Assembly (NCBI GenBank): GCA_035640475.1 | Contig: DASQWC010000055.1 | Span: 1 to 16,472, forward strand | Length of the DNA stretch: 16,472 nucleotides | DNA from: DASQWC01 sp035640475 | GTDB taxonomy: Bacteria; Actinomycetota; JAICYB01 | Direction: 5' to 3' | The notes under the pieces: model-generated | The model's input: only the letters and a program-made list of their open reading frames with translations | The model's database searches: none | Told to the model about the DNA's origin: nothing | Shown here: positions 8,201 through 13,620 of the stretch, one piece after another | Position numbering within the stretch: the first letter of the stretch is position 1 | Layout: the number at the start of each line of letters is the position of its first letter | Translations under genes and position numbers: made by a program

Positions 8201-8595
8201 CCGCCTACCTCGGCGATGCACAACGAGCAGAGACGCTCTATGAGCTCTTCGAGCCGTATGCCGGACAGAACGTGGTCGTGGCAGGCGCGATCTCGTCGGC
8301 AGGCGCCGTGCACCGGTACCTCGGTCTCGCTGCGGCCACAATGTCGAAGTGGAACCTCGCCGAGCAGCACTTCCGCGACGGCATCGAGCAGAACGAGCGA
8401 ATGCGAGCGCGTCCCTTCGTTGCTCTCACGCAGTACGACTTAGCGAGCATGCTGCTGCGCCGTGCGGAGCCGGGAGACGCCGAACGAGCGCAGGAGCTCC
8501 TCGACGCCGCACTCGCGACCGCCCGCGAGATCGGCATGGCGACGCTGATCGAACAAATCGGCTCGGTGCCGGAGACGTCGCCGGCGCTCGACTGA
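5290..8595 (+). CDS. Class III cyclase-domain / AAA-type ATPase / helical-repeat regulatory protein, 1101 aa
   Basis: A large cytoplasmic signalling protein. Residues 4-165 form a class III nucleotide cyclase domain: metal Asp12 in LLFTDLVSST, second metal Asp56 in KNLGDGLMVVF, and Lys52 at a purine-binding position. In the motif normally written VNxAAR the Asn is Val114 (AVVVAERL), while Arg118 is kept, so activity may be altered. Residues 188-370 are a STAND-like ATPase: NDFVGR, Walker A GEPGMGKSR (219-227) and Walker B VVLILDDLHWAD (333-344). From about 600 to the end come TPR-like helical repeats; no C-terminal LuxR DNA-binding domain is present. The ATG at 5290 has G-rich sequence upstream (GGGGGTGG, 5275-5282). 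A weak promoter, TTCGCC (5213-5218), 17 bp, TACCCT (5236-5241), may precede it. The second ALDH follows 23 bp downstream. Confidence 0.88.
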   Translation: MSTRVVTLLFTDLVSSTEISQRLGEDAAEDYRRAHFRILREAVTAHGGEEVKNLGDGLMVVFESPSDAIACGVAMQQGVEHHNRRANERIDLRVGLHMGEVTQEDGDYFGTAVVVAERLSKVAGPAQILASDVLRLIVGSRGGHGFSSLGSLDLKGVPDPVGAVEVGWEPLAAESISLPHALSVVEINDFVGRSEEREQLLDAFKRARAGERQLVFLVGEPGMGKSRLCGEFAREVYAAGATVLYGRCDEESLAPYQPFVEALRHYVSVCPPDELRAQAGPTADDLARLVPDLARRVPGVTVPPTGIDAEADRLRLFDAVRFLLAEASVEQTVVLILDDLHWADRPTLQLLRHLLRAEPFPILLVATYRETDLDRAHPLATVLADLRREHPFERLHMKGLDIEEIVQSLERAAGQDIGRRGRRLAEALAHTTDGNPFFIIQILGHLTDTGRIYEQDGVWTFDVSVDELGIPEGVKEVVGRRISSLSEDANKALGVAAVLGRDFSLDILERVADMSSDELVDALDEAVRAGIVLEARGAPGRYSFAHALVRETLYEELTATRRVRLHRRTASVLEELAAGDEDRFVSELAYHYLEAAQVTEVDKAIDYARRAAKRAVSLIAYEEGVRLYERAIGALDLGEAPDDSMRLDLLLELGDAQWKAGDVVGSRETFDRARSLAKKLDNREAFGAAALGFVGPPESGFPRQPGVEALEEVLELLPPDDSETRARVSVRLAMFLATDPSSAERRAALAREAVDMSKRIGDIRTIAYVLRGAPLALWEPNNLAREIEFADEVIRLGEQEGDKELIAYGNGWRSIWLLWTGDTDASDAALAVQGELGAQLKQPFMRWAHGMWTACRKQMRGELDEAEQLANESFELAQQVVPDGAVPIYAVQVAAIRWLQGRFAEVEPVVKGQVEAFPEIPAWRCTLANIYAETDQRDKAHAEFEHLASAGFPIPRDAAWPIAIARLCVIAAYLGDAQRAETLYELFEPYAGQNVVVAGAISSAGAVHRYLGLAAATMSKWNLAEQHFRDGIEQNERMRARPFVALTQYDLASMLLRRAEPGDAERAQELLDAALATAREIGMATLIEQIGSVPETSPALD

Positions 8596-8618
8596 AAGCT
8601 CGGCTGTAAGGTGGGATC

Positions 8619-10037
8619 GTGCGCCCCTTCCTGGTTGCCGGCGAACACGTCACATCCGGCGAAACGCGCGAGGTAAAGAACCCGTACTCGGGTGAGGTCG
8701 TCGACGAGATCTCAGTTGCGTCTTGGGGCGATGTCGAGAAGGCGCTCGGCGCAGCGGATCAGGCTTTTGAATCCACGCGCAAACAGAGCGCGTACGACCG
8801 GTCGAAGGTGCTGCTGGCGGCGGCCGGCGCGATTCGTATGCGAGCGGAGGAGCTCACGCGGCTGATCGTCGCCGAGGGGGGCAAGCCCTACAAGAACGCC
8901 AAGGTCGAGGTGGCGCGCGCCGCCTCGACCTTGACCTGGGCGGGTGAAGAAGCGAAGCGCTTCACCGGTGAGCTCATCCGCCTGGACACCGAGGAGGCCG
9001 CTCGCGGCCGCCTCGGTGTCGTCCGTAAGTTTCCGCTCGGCCCGGTGCTCGGCATCGCGCCCTTCAACTTCCCGCTCAACCTCGTGTGCCACAAGGTCGG
9101 TCCGGCGCTCGCGGCCGGGAACTCGATCGTCGTGAAGCCCGCGTCCGCGACGCCATTGTCGGGCATCGCCCTCGGCGAGATCCTCGTCGAAGCGGGCGCC
9201 GCAGAGGCGATCTCGGTCCTTACGTGTTCGTCGCAGGACGCCGAACGGGCCGCGCAGGACGACCGCATCGCGAAGATCTCCTTCACCGGCTCGACCGACG
9301 TCGGCTGGAAGCTGAAGGGCCTCGTCCCGCGCAAGAAGGTGACGCTTGAGCTCGGCGGGAACGCAGCAGTGATCGTCGAGCCGGACGCCGATCTCGATCA
9401 CGCCGCCGAACGAGTGGCGTACGGCGGCTTCTATCAAGCCGGCCAGTCGTGCATCTCCGTGCAGCGCGTGCTGATCGCAAAGGACGTCTACGACGACTTC
9501 TGCGACCGGCTCGTCCCGCGTGTCGAATCGCTCGTCGTCGGCGATCCCAACAACGAGGACACCGACGTCGGTCCTCTCATCGATTCCGATGCGCTGGATC
9601 GCGTCGACCAATGGGTCCAAGAGGCGCTCTCCGGCGGCGCCAAGGCACTGTGCGGTGCCAAGCGCGAGGACCCGTGCTTTCTGCCGACTGTGCTTGCCGA
9701 TGTCCGTCCGGGCATGAAGGTGTCATGCAACGAGATCTTCGGCCCGGTCGTCACCGTGCAGCCGTACGCGAGCTTCGACGAAGCCCTTCGTATCGCGAAC
9801 GAAACGGAGTACGGACTGCAGGCGGGTGTGTTCACGAACGACGTCCAGAAGGCGTTTCTCGCGCAGCGGGAGATCCGCGTCGGGGGCGTCATCCACAACG
9901 ACGTGTCGGCGTTCCGCGCCGACCAGATGCCCTACGGCGGCGTGAAGTCATCGGGCTACGGGCGTGAAGGACTTCGCTACGCGATGGACGAGATGTCCGA
10001 GACGCGCATCCTGGTCCTCGGCGACATCGATCTCTAG
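8619..10037 (+). CDS. NAD(P)-dependent aldehyde dehydrogenase, 472 aa
   Basis: A complete aldehyde dehydrogenase. The cofactor-domain segment is GIAPFNFPLN, the nucleotide site FTGSTDVG, the general-base Glu244 in LELGG, the nucleophile Cys278 in AGQSCISVQR, then EIFGPVVTV and the C-terminal PYGGVKSSGYGREG. The GQSCISVQRV block is that of the lactaldehyde/glyceraldehyde-3-phosphate-type branch and differs from the enzyme at the left edge, so the two are not recent duplicates. The GTG start at 8619 is supported by AAGGTGGGA at 8608-8616 and lies 23 bp after the cyclase-type regulator, so the two are probably co-transcribed. The substrate cannot be deduced; a small hydroxy- or semialdehyde is a reasonable guess. 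Confidence 0.93.
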   Translation: MRPFLVAGEHVTSGETREVKNPYSGEVVDEISVASWGDVEKALGAADQAFESTRKQSAYDRSKVLLAAAGAIRMRAEELTRLIVAEGGKPYKNAKVEVARAASTLTWAGEEAKRFTGELIRLDTEEAARGRLGVVRKFPLGPVLGIAPFNFPLNLVCHKVGPALAAGNSIVVKPASATPLSGIALGEILVEAGAAEAISVLTCSSQDAERAAQDDRIAKISFTGSTDVGWKLKGLVPRKKVTLELGGNAAVIVEPDADLDHAAERVAYGGFYQAGQSCISVQRVLIAKDVYDDFCDRLVPRVESLVVGDPNNEDTDVGPLIDSDALDRVDQWVQEALSGGAKALCGAKREDPCFLPTVLADVRPGMKVSCNEIFGPVVTVQPYASFDEALRIANETEYGLQAGVFTNDVQKAFLAQREIRVGGVIHNDVSAFRADQMPYGGVKSSGYGREGLRYAMDEMSETRILVLGDIDL

Positions 10038-10085
10038 AAGCTCACGGATGATGTCGCGGACACACAGGTAAAGGATTAAGTCTGT

Positions 10086-10790
10086 ATGGACAAAGAAACC
10101 CACATCGATGCACTCGCAGCAGCAGCGGGTGCCGCCCTTGGGTTGCCTCTGGGTCCAGGGGGCTCCGTGCTAGGTGCGGTGGCTGCCCCGTATCTCGCTG
10201 CCATCGGTTCCGACCTCATTCAAAGGATCCTTCGCCGTCGCCTCGATGATGTGCATGAGCTGATGGTCGAGTCACATGTACTGCCGGACGCACTCCGCGA
10301 TCGAATTGGTCATGACGAGGCCTTTCTTGATCTGTATCGGGAAGTCGTCGAAGTGGCTGTTCGGTCAGCGTCGGAACGCAAGCGCCGCGCGCTTGGTTTG
10401 TTACTCGTCAAGGGGATGCTCGCGCAGGAAGGGTATGACCAAGAGCTGGAGCTAGCGACGGTTAGAGGAATCGATGCAACCGGCGAACATGACTTGGTGA
10501 TTCTTGAGTTCTTAGCGGGACTCCCGTCCCGTGCAGTGAGAAATGAAGAGGGTAAGGAAGTCCAATTCACGGCGGGTGAGGCATTTCTCAGCGAGCTCGA
10601 ACAGGTCAAGGTTCGTGAAGTTCTCGACTTCGTGATCGAGAATCTCGAAAGCGCTGGTCTCATCGACCCTACTGGTCTCCGCAAATGGGGAGACCCATAC
10701 GTCTGGTCGATCACCAGTCTGGGCCTGGCGGTGTACAAAGCATTCCGTGACGCAGGTGAAGGAGCGGAAAGCGAAGAAGCCGACACGTAG
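10086..10790 (+). CDS. Uncharacterised 234-aa protein, AT-shifted; possible Abi-alpha-like or winged-helix architecture
   Basis: I do not recognise the family with confidence. The N-terminus (about 8-48) is rich in Ala and Gly with little charge (AAAAGAALGLPLGPGGSVLG) and could be membrane-associated. The middle is helical and charged. The end, VREVLDFVIENLESAGLI followed by WSITSLGLAVYKAF, has the spacing of a winged-helix tail. This order (small-residue N-terminus, helical middle, LxxxGLI...T.LG end) recalls Abi-alpha/DUF4393-type proteins, but that is only a resemblance. The ATG at 10086 has AAGGA at 10071-10075. Two sampled 60-bp rows (10441-10560) give about 52-53% GC, well below the neighbours, and two TTA Leu codons (10401, 10512) occur, suggesting transfer. 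It lies 48 bp after the ALDH. Confidence 0.7.
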   Translation: MDKETHIDALAAAAGAALGLPLGPGGSVLGAVAAPYLAAIGSDLIQRILRRRLDDVHELMVESHVLPDALRDRIGHDEAFLDLYREVVEVAVRSASERKRRALGLLLVKGMLAQEGYDQELELATVRGIDATGEHDLVILEFLAGLPSRAVRNEEGKEVQFTAGEAFLSELEQVKVREVLDFVIENLESAGLIDPTGLRKWGDPYVWSITSLGLAVYKAFRDAGEGAESEEADT

Positions 10791-10812
10791 TGTCGGCAAT
10801 CTCAGCAAAACA

Positions 10813-10842
10813 AACGGCCCCCGCCGGTGGGCGGGGGCCGTT
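10813..10842 (-). terminator. Strong intrinsic terminator, minus strand, possibly bidirectional
   Basis: A perfect 13-bp stem, AACGGCCCCCGCC (10813-10825) with GGCGGGGGCCGTT (10830-10842), has a 4-nt loop. Read on the minus strand the stem is followed by TGTTTTGC, a T-rich tail, just after the stop of the small helical-protein gene. On the plus strand it lies 22 bp after the 234-aa gene and may also stop that transcript, though the plus-side tail is not T-rich. Confidence 0.85.
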
Positions 10843-10855
10843 CGTGAGCGCTTGG

Positions 10856-11173
10856 TTAGGCGGACACCGACTTCGGCGCCGACTTCACTGCGGCCTTCTT
10901 GCCGAAGACCTTGTCGCTGACCGGCGAGACGGCCTCCAGGATCCCGAGGGTGAACCGGCGGCTCGCGTCGATGAACTTGTTGCCGATCTTGTAGCTGGAC
11001 TCCACCGCGTCGGCGGGGGAGAGGAGAACCTCACCCAGACCGAGGTCGGGAACGTACTCCGCAACGGCCTCGCTGACCGTCGAAACGACCGAGGCGGCGG
11101 TTTCCTGCGCCTTGTCGATGAGGGACACGACTGAATCGGCCGCCTCTTCGACCTGCTTCGTGTAGTTCGCCAT
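10856..11173 (-). CDS. Small Ala/Val-rich helical protein, phasin/HbhA-like, 105 aa
   Basis: A short protein that is almost entirely predicted amphipathic helix: KQVEEAADSVVSLIDKAQET at the N-terminus, a break at YVPDLGL, then a second helix, SYKIGNKFIDASRRFTLGIL, and a short Lys/Ala tail (GKKAAVKSAPKS). There is no signal peptide and no Cys. The second helix resembles the surface-binding helix of phasin-type granule proteins, and the Lys/Ala tail is a reduced version of that in mycobacterial HbhA. The neighbouring XRE gene strengthens that comparison. The ATG at 11173 has an excellent site, AGGAGGG, 5 nt upstream, and a near-consensus promoter. A role on lipid or polymer granules or as an envelope-associated helix is inference only. 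Confidence 0.7.
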   Translation of the reverse strand: MANYTKQVEEAADSVVSLIDKAQETAASVVSTVSEAVAEYVPDLGLGEVLLSPADAVESSYKIGNKFIDASRRFTLGILEAVSPVSDKVFGKKAAVKSAPKSVSA

Positions 11174-11204
11174 TTGGACCCTCCTGGTCTCTTGGCTGCT
11201 GACG

Positions 11205-11242
11205 TGTTAAGTATACCAAGCAAATGCTTGGCTTGTCAAGAG
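11205..11242. promoter_or_regulatory. Candidate XRE operator, two back-to-back copies
   Basis: Reading plus: TGTTAAG-TATA-CCAAGCA, two bases, TGCTTGG-CTTG-TCAAGAG. Each half follows the 7-4-7 layout of the cleaner site at 11607-11624 (TGCTTGG-TATG-CCAAGCA), with one good arm and one degenerate arm. The inner arms form a perfect 7-bp inverted repeat. The block covers the -35, spacer and -10 of the 105-aa gene promoter. Confidence 0.6.
11210..11239 (-). promoter_or_regulatory. Near-consensus sigma-70-type promoter of the 105-aa gene
   Basis: On the minus strand, TTGACA (11234-11239) is followed by an 18-bp spacer and TATACT (11210-11215), the best promoter seen in the window. The leader is about 30 nt and includes AGGAGGG before the ATG at 11173. 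The -35 box overlaps the stop codon of the XRE gene. The spacer holds the palindrome CCAAGCATTTGCTTGG, so the promoter is probably repressible. Confidence 0.75.
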
Positions 11243-11589
11243 CCCGAGACAAACCCTCGGTAGACCTGCAGGAGGGCATCCTTCTGGTCGTCGGACAGAC
11301 GCTCGTCCAACTTGATGGCCTCTTCGACTGTTGAGCGCTGTTCCGGGGCGTCGGAGGGGTCGAGCATGCCGGCCTGGCGGTAGAGAGTCTCCTTGGAGAT
11401 CTCCAGCGCCTCCGCGAGACCGCGCAAGACGTCGGCGGACGGCTTGTAGATGCCGCGCTCGATCTGGCTGAGGTAGGCGTTGGAGATCTTGGCCGCCTCG
11501 GCCACGTCTCGAAGTGAGCGGTGGACGAGGGCGCGCTGGGCGCGCAGGAAGTCGCCCAGCGCCTTTAGCGGCTTCTCCATGTTTGTCAC
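11236..11589 (-). CDS. XRE-family helix-turn-helix transcriptional regulator, 117 aa
   Basis: A small DNA-binding regulator. The helix-turn-helix spans about residues 24-52: SLRDVAEAAKISNAYLSQIE, then RGIYKPSADVLRGLAEAL, a textbook Cro/C1-type domain. A short C-terminal part, DERLSDDQKDALLQVYRGF, probably dimerises; no ligand domain is present. The GTG at 11589 is chosen because a -10 box, TAAGAT, ends 6 nt before it, as in leaderless mRNAs; an in-frame ATG at 11580 is the alternative but has no ribosome site. The same palindrome half-sites lie in this promoter and in that of the next gene, so it probably represses both itself and the 105-aa gene. A similar XRE-plus-helical-protein pair exists in mycobacteria (Rv0474 with hbhA). 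Confidence 0.88.
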   Translation of the reverse strand: MTNMEKPLKALGDFLRAQRALVHRSLRDVAEAAKISNAYLSQIERGIYKPSADVLRGLAEALEISKETLYRQAGMLDPSDAPEQRSTVEEAIKLDERLSDDQKDALLQVYRGFVSGS

Positions 11590-11595
11590 ACGGCG

Positions 11596-11625
11596 ATCTT
11601 AACGGGTGCTTGGTATGCCAAGCAA
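11596..11625 (-). promoter_or_regulatory. Promoter of the XRE gene, probably giving a leaderless mRNA
   Basis: On the minus strand, TTGCTT (11620-11625), an 18-bp spacer, and TAAGAT (11596-11601). Six bases separate the -10 from the GTG at 11589, so transcription would begin at or next to the start codon. No Shine-Dalgarno is visible, which fits. Confidence 0.6.
11607..11624. promoter_or_regulatory. Candidate XRE operator (autoregulatory site)
   Basis: TGCTTGG-TATG-CCAAGCA is a perfect 7-bp inverted repeat with a 4-bp centre, placed across the -35/spacer of the XRE promoter. The same arms occur at the 105-aa gene promoter. Confidence 0.65.
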
Positions 11626-11639
11626 GGGAGGTCTTCGGC

Positions 11640-12338
11640 TTAGGACTTCGGCGCCGGCACGAGGCGCGGCCGGCGCGGCGGCATCTCCACGTTGGGCGCC
11701 AGCGCCTTGTACAGCATCTGCTTGGCCGCTCCGACGAGCCGGTCGAGGTCCTCTGGCTCCGAGTAGCACAGGCAGGACGCGATGTTGTCGCGGATCGCTG
11801 CGTTCACGAGCCGCGCCGTCATCTCTGGGTCCTCGGTGTGCACGAGGCCGAACTCCATGCCGGTCTTGAAGGCCGTCGTGATCAGGGCGAGGTACTCGCG
11901 CTCGAGCTCGATGGCTTCGCGGACGAGGTCGGGGCTGGGGCTCTGCCTGACGACGACCTCGACCGCGTCCCCGCGCTGGGAGTGGTAGTCGACGATCGTC
12001 TGGAAGATGTCGTCGATGATGTCGCGGTAATCCAGGTCCTTGCCGCCCTCGACCTGCTCGACGGCCTCGGCAACGATTGCCGTGACGGCATCGGTGAGGC
12101 CCTGCATGAACTCGCGCTTGAGGGCGAGCAGCAGGTGCTCCTTGGACTGGAAATAGAGATAGACGGTCCCCTTGGCCACGCCGGATGCGGTAGCGACCTC
12201 TTCCATCGTGGTCTCGTTGAAGCCCTTGGAGCTGAAAAGCTCGAGGGCGGCCTGCATGATCTCGGCCCGGCGCTGCTCGGTGGGCTTGACCACCCTGCGC
12301 TTGAGGACGGAGGAAACCGCGTCTCGCACCGAGTCCAT
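11640..12338 (-). CDS. TetR-family transcriptional regulator, 232 aa
   Basis: A ligand-responsive repressor. The TetR DNA-binding domain spans about residues 20-66: RRAEIMQAALELFSSKGF, then TTMEEVATASGVAKGTVYLYF and KEHLL. The rest is an all-helical ligand/dimer domain that gives no clue to the ligand. The ATG at 12338 has AAGGA a few bases upstream. It is divergent from the 141-aa gene, and palindromes of TGAC/GTCA type lie against its own promoter and in the opposite promoter, so autorepression and control of the neighbour are likely. Its stop is 15 bp from the XRE -35 box. Confidence 0.92.
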   Translation of the reverse strand: MDSVRDAVSSVLKRRVVKPTEQRRAEIMQAALELFSSKGFNETTMEEVATASGVAKGTVYLYFQSKEHLLLALKREFMQGLTDAVTAIVAEAVEQVEGGKDLDYRDIIDDIFQTIVDYHSQRGDAVEVVVRQSPSPDLVREAIELEREYLALITTAFKTGMEFGLVHTEDPEMTARLVNAAIRDNIASCLCYSEPEDLDRLVGAAKQMLYKALAPNVEMPPRRPRLVPAPKS

Positions 12339-12360
12339 CGCGTCCTTTTCGGGTTGCGGA

Positions 12361-12375
12361 CTGACCTGAGGTCAG
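12361..12375. promoter_or_regulatory. Candidate TetR operator at the tetR start region
   Basis: CTGACCT-G-AGGTCAG is a perfect 7-bp inverted repeat. It directly abuts the -10 box (12376-12381) of the minus-strand tetR promoter, covering the expected transcription start, a typical place for autorepression. Confidence 0.6.
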
Positions 12376-12404
12376 ATGGTAACACTCCGTTCTCGAAGGC
12401 ACAA
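12376..12404 (-). promoter_or_regulatory. Promoter of the TetR regulator gene
   Basis: On the minus strand, TTGTGC (12399-12404), a 17-bp spacer, and TACCAT (12376-12381). The transcript would have a leader of about 30 nt containing AAAAGGA upstream of the ATG at 12338. Confidence 0.5.
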
Positions 12405-12458
12405 GATCCTTTAAAAGGCCTGTTCACAGAGCATTTTCATGCTAGTAACCACCGAGGG

Positions 12459-12487
12459 TTGACCGCTGACTGATGGTCAGTCATACT
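12459..12487 (+). promoter_or_regulatory. Promoter of the 141-aa gene
   Basis: TTGACC (12459-12464), a 17-bp spacer, and CATACT (12482-12487). The spacer is filled by one palindrome and a second lies just downstream of the -10, so two TetR dimers could block it. Confidence 0.55.
12467..12483. promoter_or_regulatory. Candidate TetR operator between -35 and -10
   Basis: TGACTGA-TGG-TCAGTCA is a perfect 7-bp inverted repeat with a 3-bp centre, located between the -35 and -10 boxes of the 141-aa gene promoter. Confidence 0.65.
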
Positions 12488-12488
12488 A

Positions 12489-12507
12489 CTGACCGACGGT
12501 TAGTCAG
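12489..12507. promoter_or_regulatory. Candidate TetR operator downstream of the -10
   Basis: CTGACCGACGGTTAGTCAG is a 19-bp imperfect palindrome, with outer CTGAC/GTCAG arms and an inner AC/GT match. It shares the TGAC...GTCA core with the two neighbouring palindromes and covers the expected transcription start of the 141-aa gene. Confidence 0.6.
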
Positions 12508-12534
12508 GTAAGAGAAACGGAAAGGAGGGACCAG

Positions 12535-12960
12535 ATGTCGAAGGCGATGAGCACACTCACAGTTCAGGTCCCGGCGCGCGTTGTGCGCGAGGCGATTCCG
12601 GCCAAGCTCTCGATCGGTACGTCCACGATTGAGATCGGGCCGGCCGCGGCCGCCGAGACGACCGTCCTTGGCCTGGAAGGTCACCGCTTCCCGGCGCGCT
12701 GGACCAAGCGCGGCGCGGCGGGGGCGGGATCGATCGAAGTCCGGCCTTCTTCGAAGCTGACATCGGAGATCACGGTCGTCCTCGAGGCGCCGCGCGGAGT
12801 CGTGTGGAAGCTGCTCGGCAACGGTCAGGGATTGCGCAGCCTCGCCCAGCTGTACGCGCGGGCGCTGCGCTATGAGGTGGAGACGAAGGGTGACGAGCAG
12901 GCGGACGCGTTCAGCGCACGCCGCACGACGCCCGAACTCGTCAAGGCACGCACCGCGTGA
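12535..12960 (+). CDS. Uncharacterised 141-aa protein, weak SRPBCC-like resemblance, probable TetR target
   Basis: A cytoplasmic protein without signal peptide or membrane segment. Alternating stretches (STIEIGPAAAAETTVLGLEG, SEITVVLEAP) suggest beta strands, and the end, LRSLAQLYARALRYEVET, looks like a long closing helix. That beta-then-helix order is reminiscent of SRPBCC/START-like folds, but the protein is short for one and I cannot assign it. The ATG at 12535 has a very strong site, AAAGGAGGGA (12521-12530); an in-frame ATG at 12547 is less well placed. Its promoter carries two of the three palindromes shared with tetR, so expression is probably induced when the TetR ligand appears. It ends before a strong hairpin terminator. 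Confidence 0.7.
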   Translation: MSKAMSTLTVQVPARVVREAIPAKLSIGTSTIEIGPAAAAETTVLGLEGHRFPARWTKRGAAGAGSIEVRPSSKLTSEITVVLEAPRGVVWKLLGNGQGLRSLAQLYARALRYEVETKGDEQADAFSARRTTPELVKARTA

Positions 12961-13020
12961 TGTTCAGGATGGCGCGTAGCGCCCCCTTGTAACTGGACTA
13001 CAGCCCCCTCCCCGCAACAA

Positions 13021-13051
13021 GAAAGAAGGGCCCTCTCAGGGCCCTTCTTTC
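13021..13051. terminator. Bidirectional intrinsic terminator
   Basis: A perfect 13-bp stem, GAAAGAAGGGCCC (13021-13033) with GGGCCCTTCTTTC (13039-13051), has a 5-nt loop. The 3' arm is itself T-rich on the plus strand, and the minus strand continues with TTGTTGC. It sits between the 141-aa gene (+) and the thioredoxin gene (-), two bases from the latter's stop. Confidence 0.85.
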
Positions 13052-13053
13052 GT

Positions 13054-13614
13054 TCACGGCACCGGACGTGTCTCGCCGCGGCCCGTGATGCGGAGGACTT
13101 CCCCGGAGTTGAGCGCGACGAGCTCGTCCAGCAATCTCTCGAGCTCGCCGCGGCGAAAGGCGCCGATGTACTTGCCGACGACGTTGCCGCTCTCGTCGAT
13201 GAAGACGGTCTCCGGCGCCCCCGTGACGCCGTAGCGCTTCGCGACCACCGCACGGGTGTCCTGGACGTTGGGGAAGCGGATCCGGTACGTGCGCAAGTAC
13301 TTGAGCGCCTCTTCGCGGCCGTCCAGGATGTTCACGCCGAGAAAGCGCACGCGCTTGGCGAAAGCTCGCCGGGCCCGGACGAGCTCCGGTGCCTCCTCGC
13401 GGCAGGGGTCGCACCACGACGCCCAGAAGTTCACGACGAGCGGCCGTCCTCGAAAGCTGCTCAACGCGATGCGCGCGTCGGAATCAGCGAGATTCGGGAG
13501 GTTGAACTCGGGCGCCGGTCCGCGAAGCACGGCCTCGGGGCGGGACGTGAAGAGCGCGAACCCCCCGAAGCCGAGCACGGCAACGACGGGAAGAAGCCAC
13601 AGCATGCGGCGCAT
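13054..13614 (-). CDS. Membrane-anchored TlpA/CcmG-like thiol-disulfide oxidoreductase, 186 aa
   Basis: An extracytoplasmic thioredoxin-fold protein that reduces or exchanges disulfides. An N-terminal hydrophobic anchor (about 5-22) is followed by the thioredoxin domain with active site WCDPC (C68 and C71) in FWASWCDPCREE, and the cis-Pro loop GVTGAPETVFID (P134). GAPET at this place is the signature of CcmG/DsbE-type reductases of cytochrome c maturation, though no other cytochrome c maturation gene is nearby. The ATG at 13614 follows the carboxypeptidase stop by 6 bp, so the two are co-transcribed. A second in-frame ATG at 13605 is possible. Function in this context is inferred. Confidence 0.88.
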   Translation of the reverse strand: MRRMLWLLPVVAVLGFGGFALFTSRPEAVLRGPAPEFNLPNLADSDARIALSSFRGRPLVVNFWASWCDPCREEAPELVRARRAFAKRVRFLGVNILDGREEALKYLRTYRIRFPNVQDTRAVVAKRYGVTGAPETVFIDESGNVVGKYIGAFRRGELERLLDELVALNSGEVLRITGRGETRPVP

Positions 13615-13620
13615 CGCGCC

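Noticed and set aside
6742..8370. A 542-codon minus-strand open frame
   Set aside because: It lies entirely antisense to the repeat region of the 1101-aa regulator and has no recognisable domain; composition is that of a shadow frame.
11514..12473. A 319-codon plus-strand open frame across tetR and the start of the XRE gene
   Set aside because: It runs antisense to two clear regulators and through the divergent promoter region; no ribosome site or domain.
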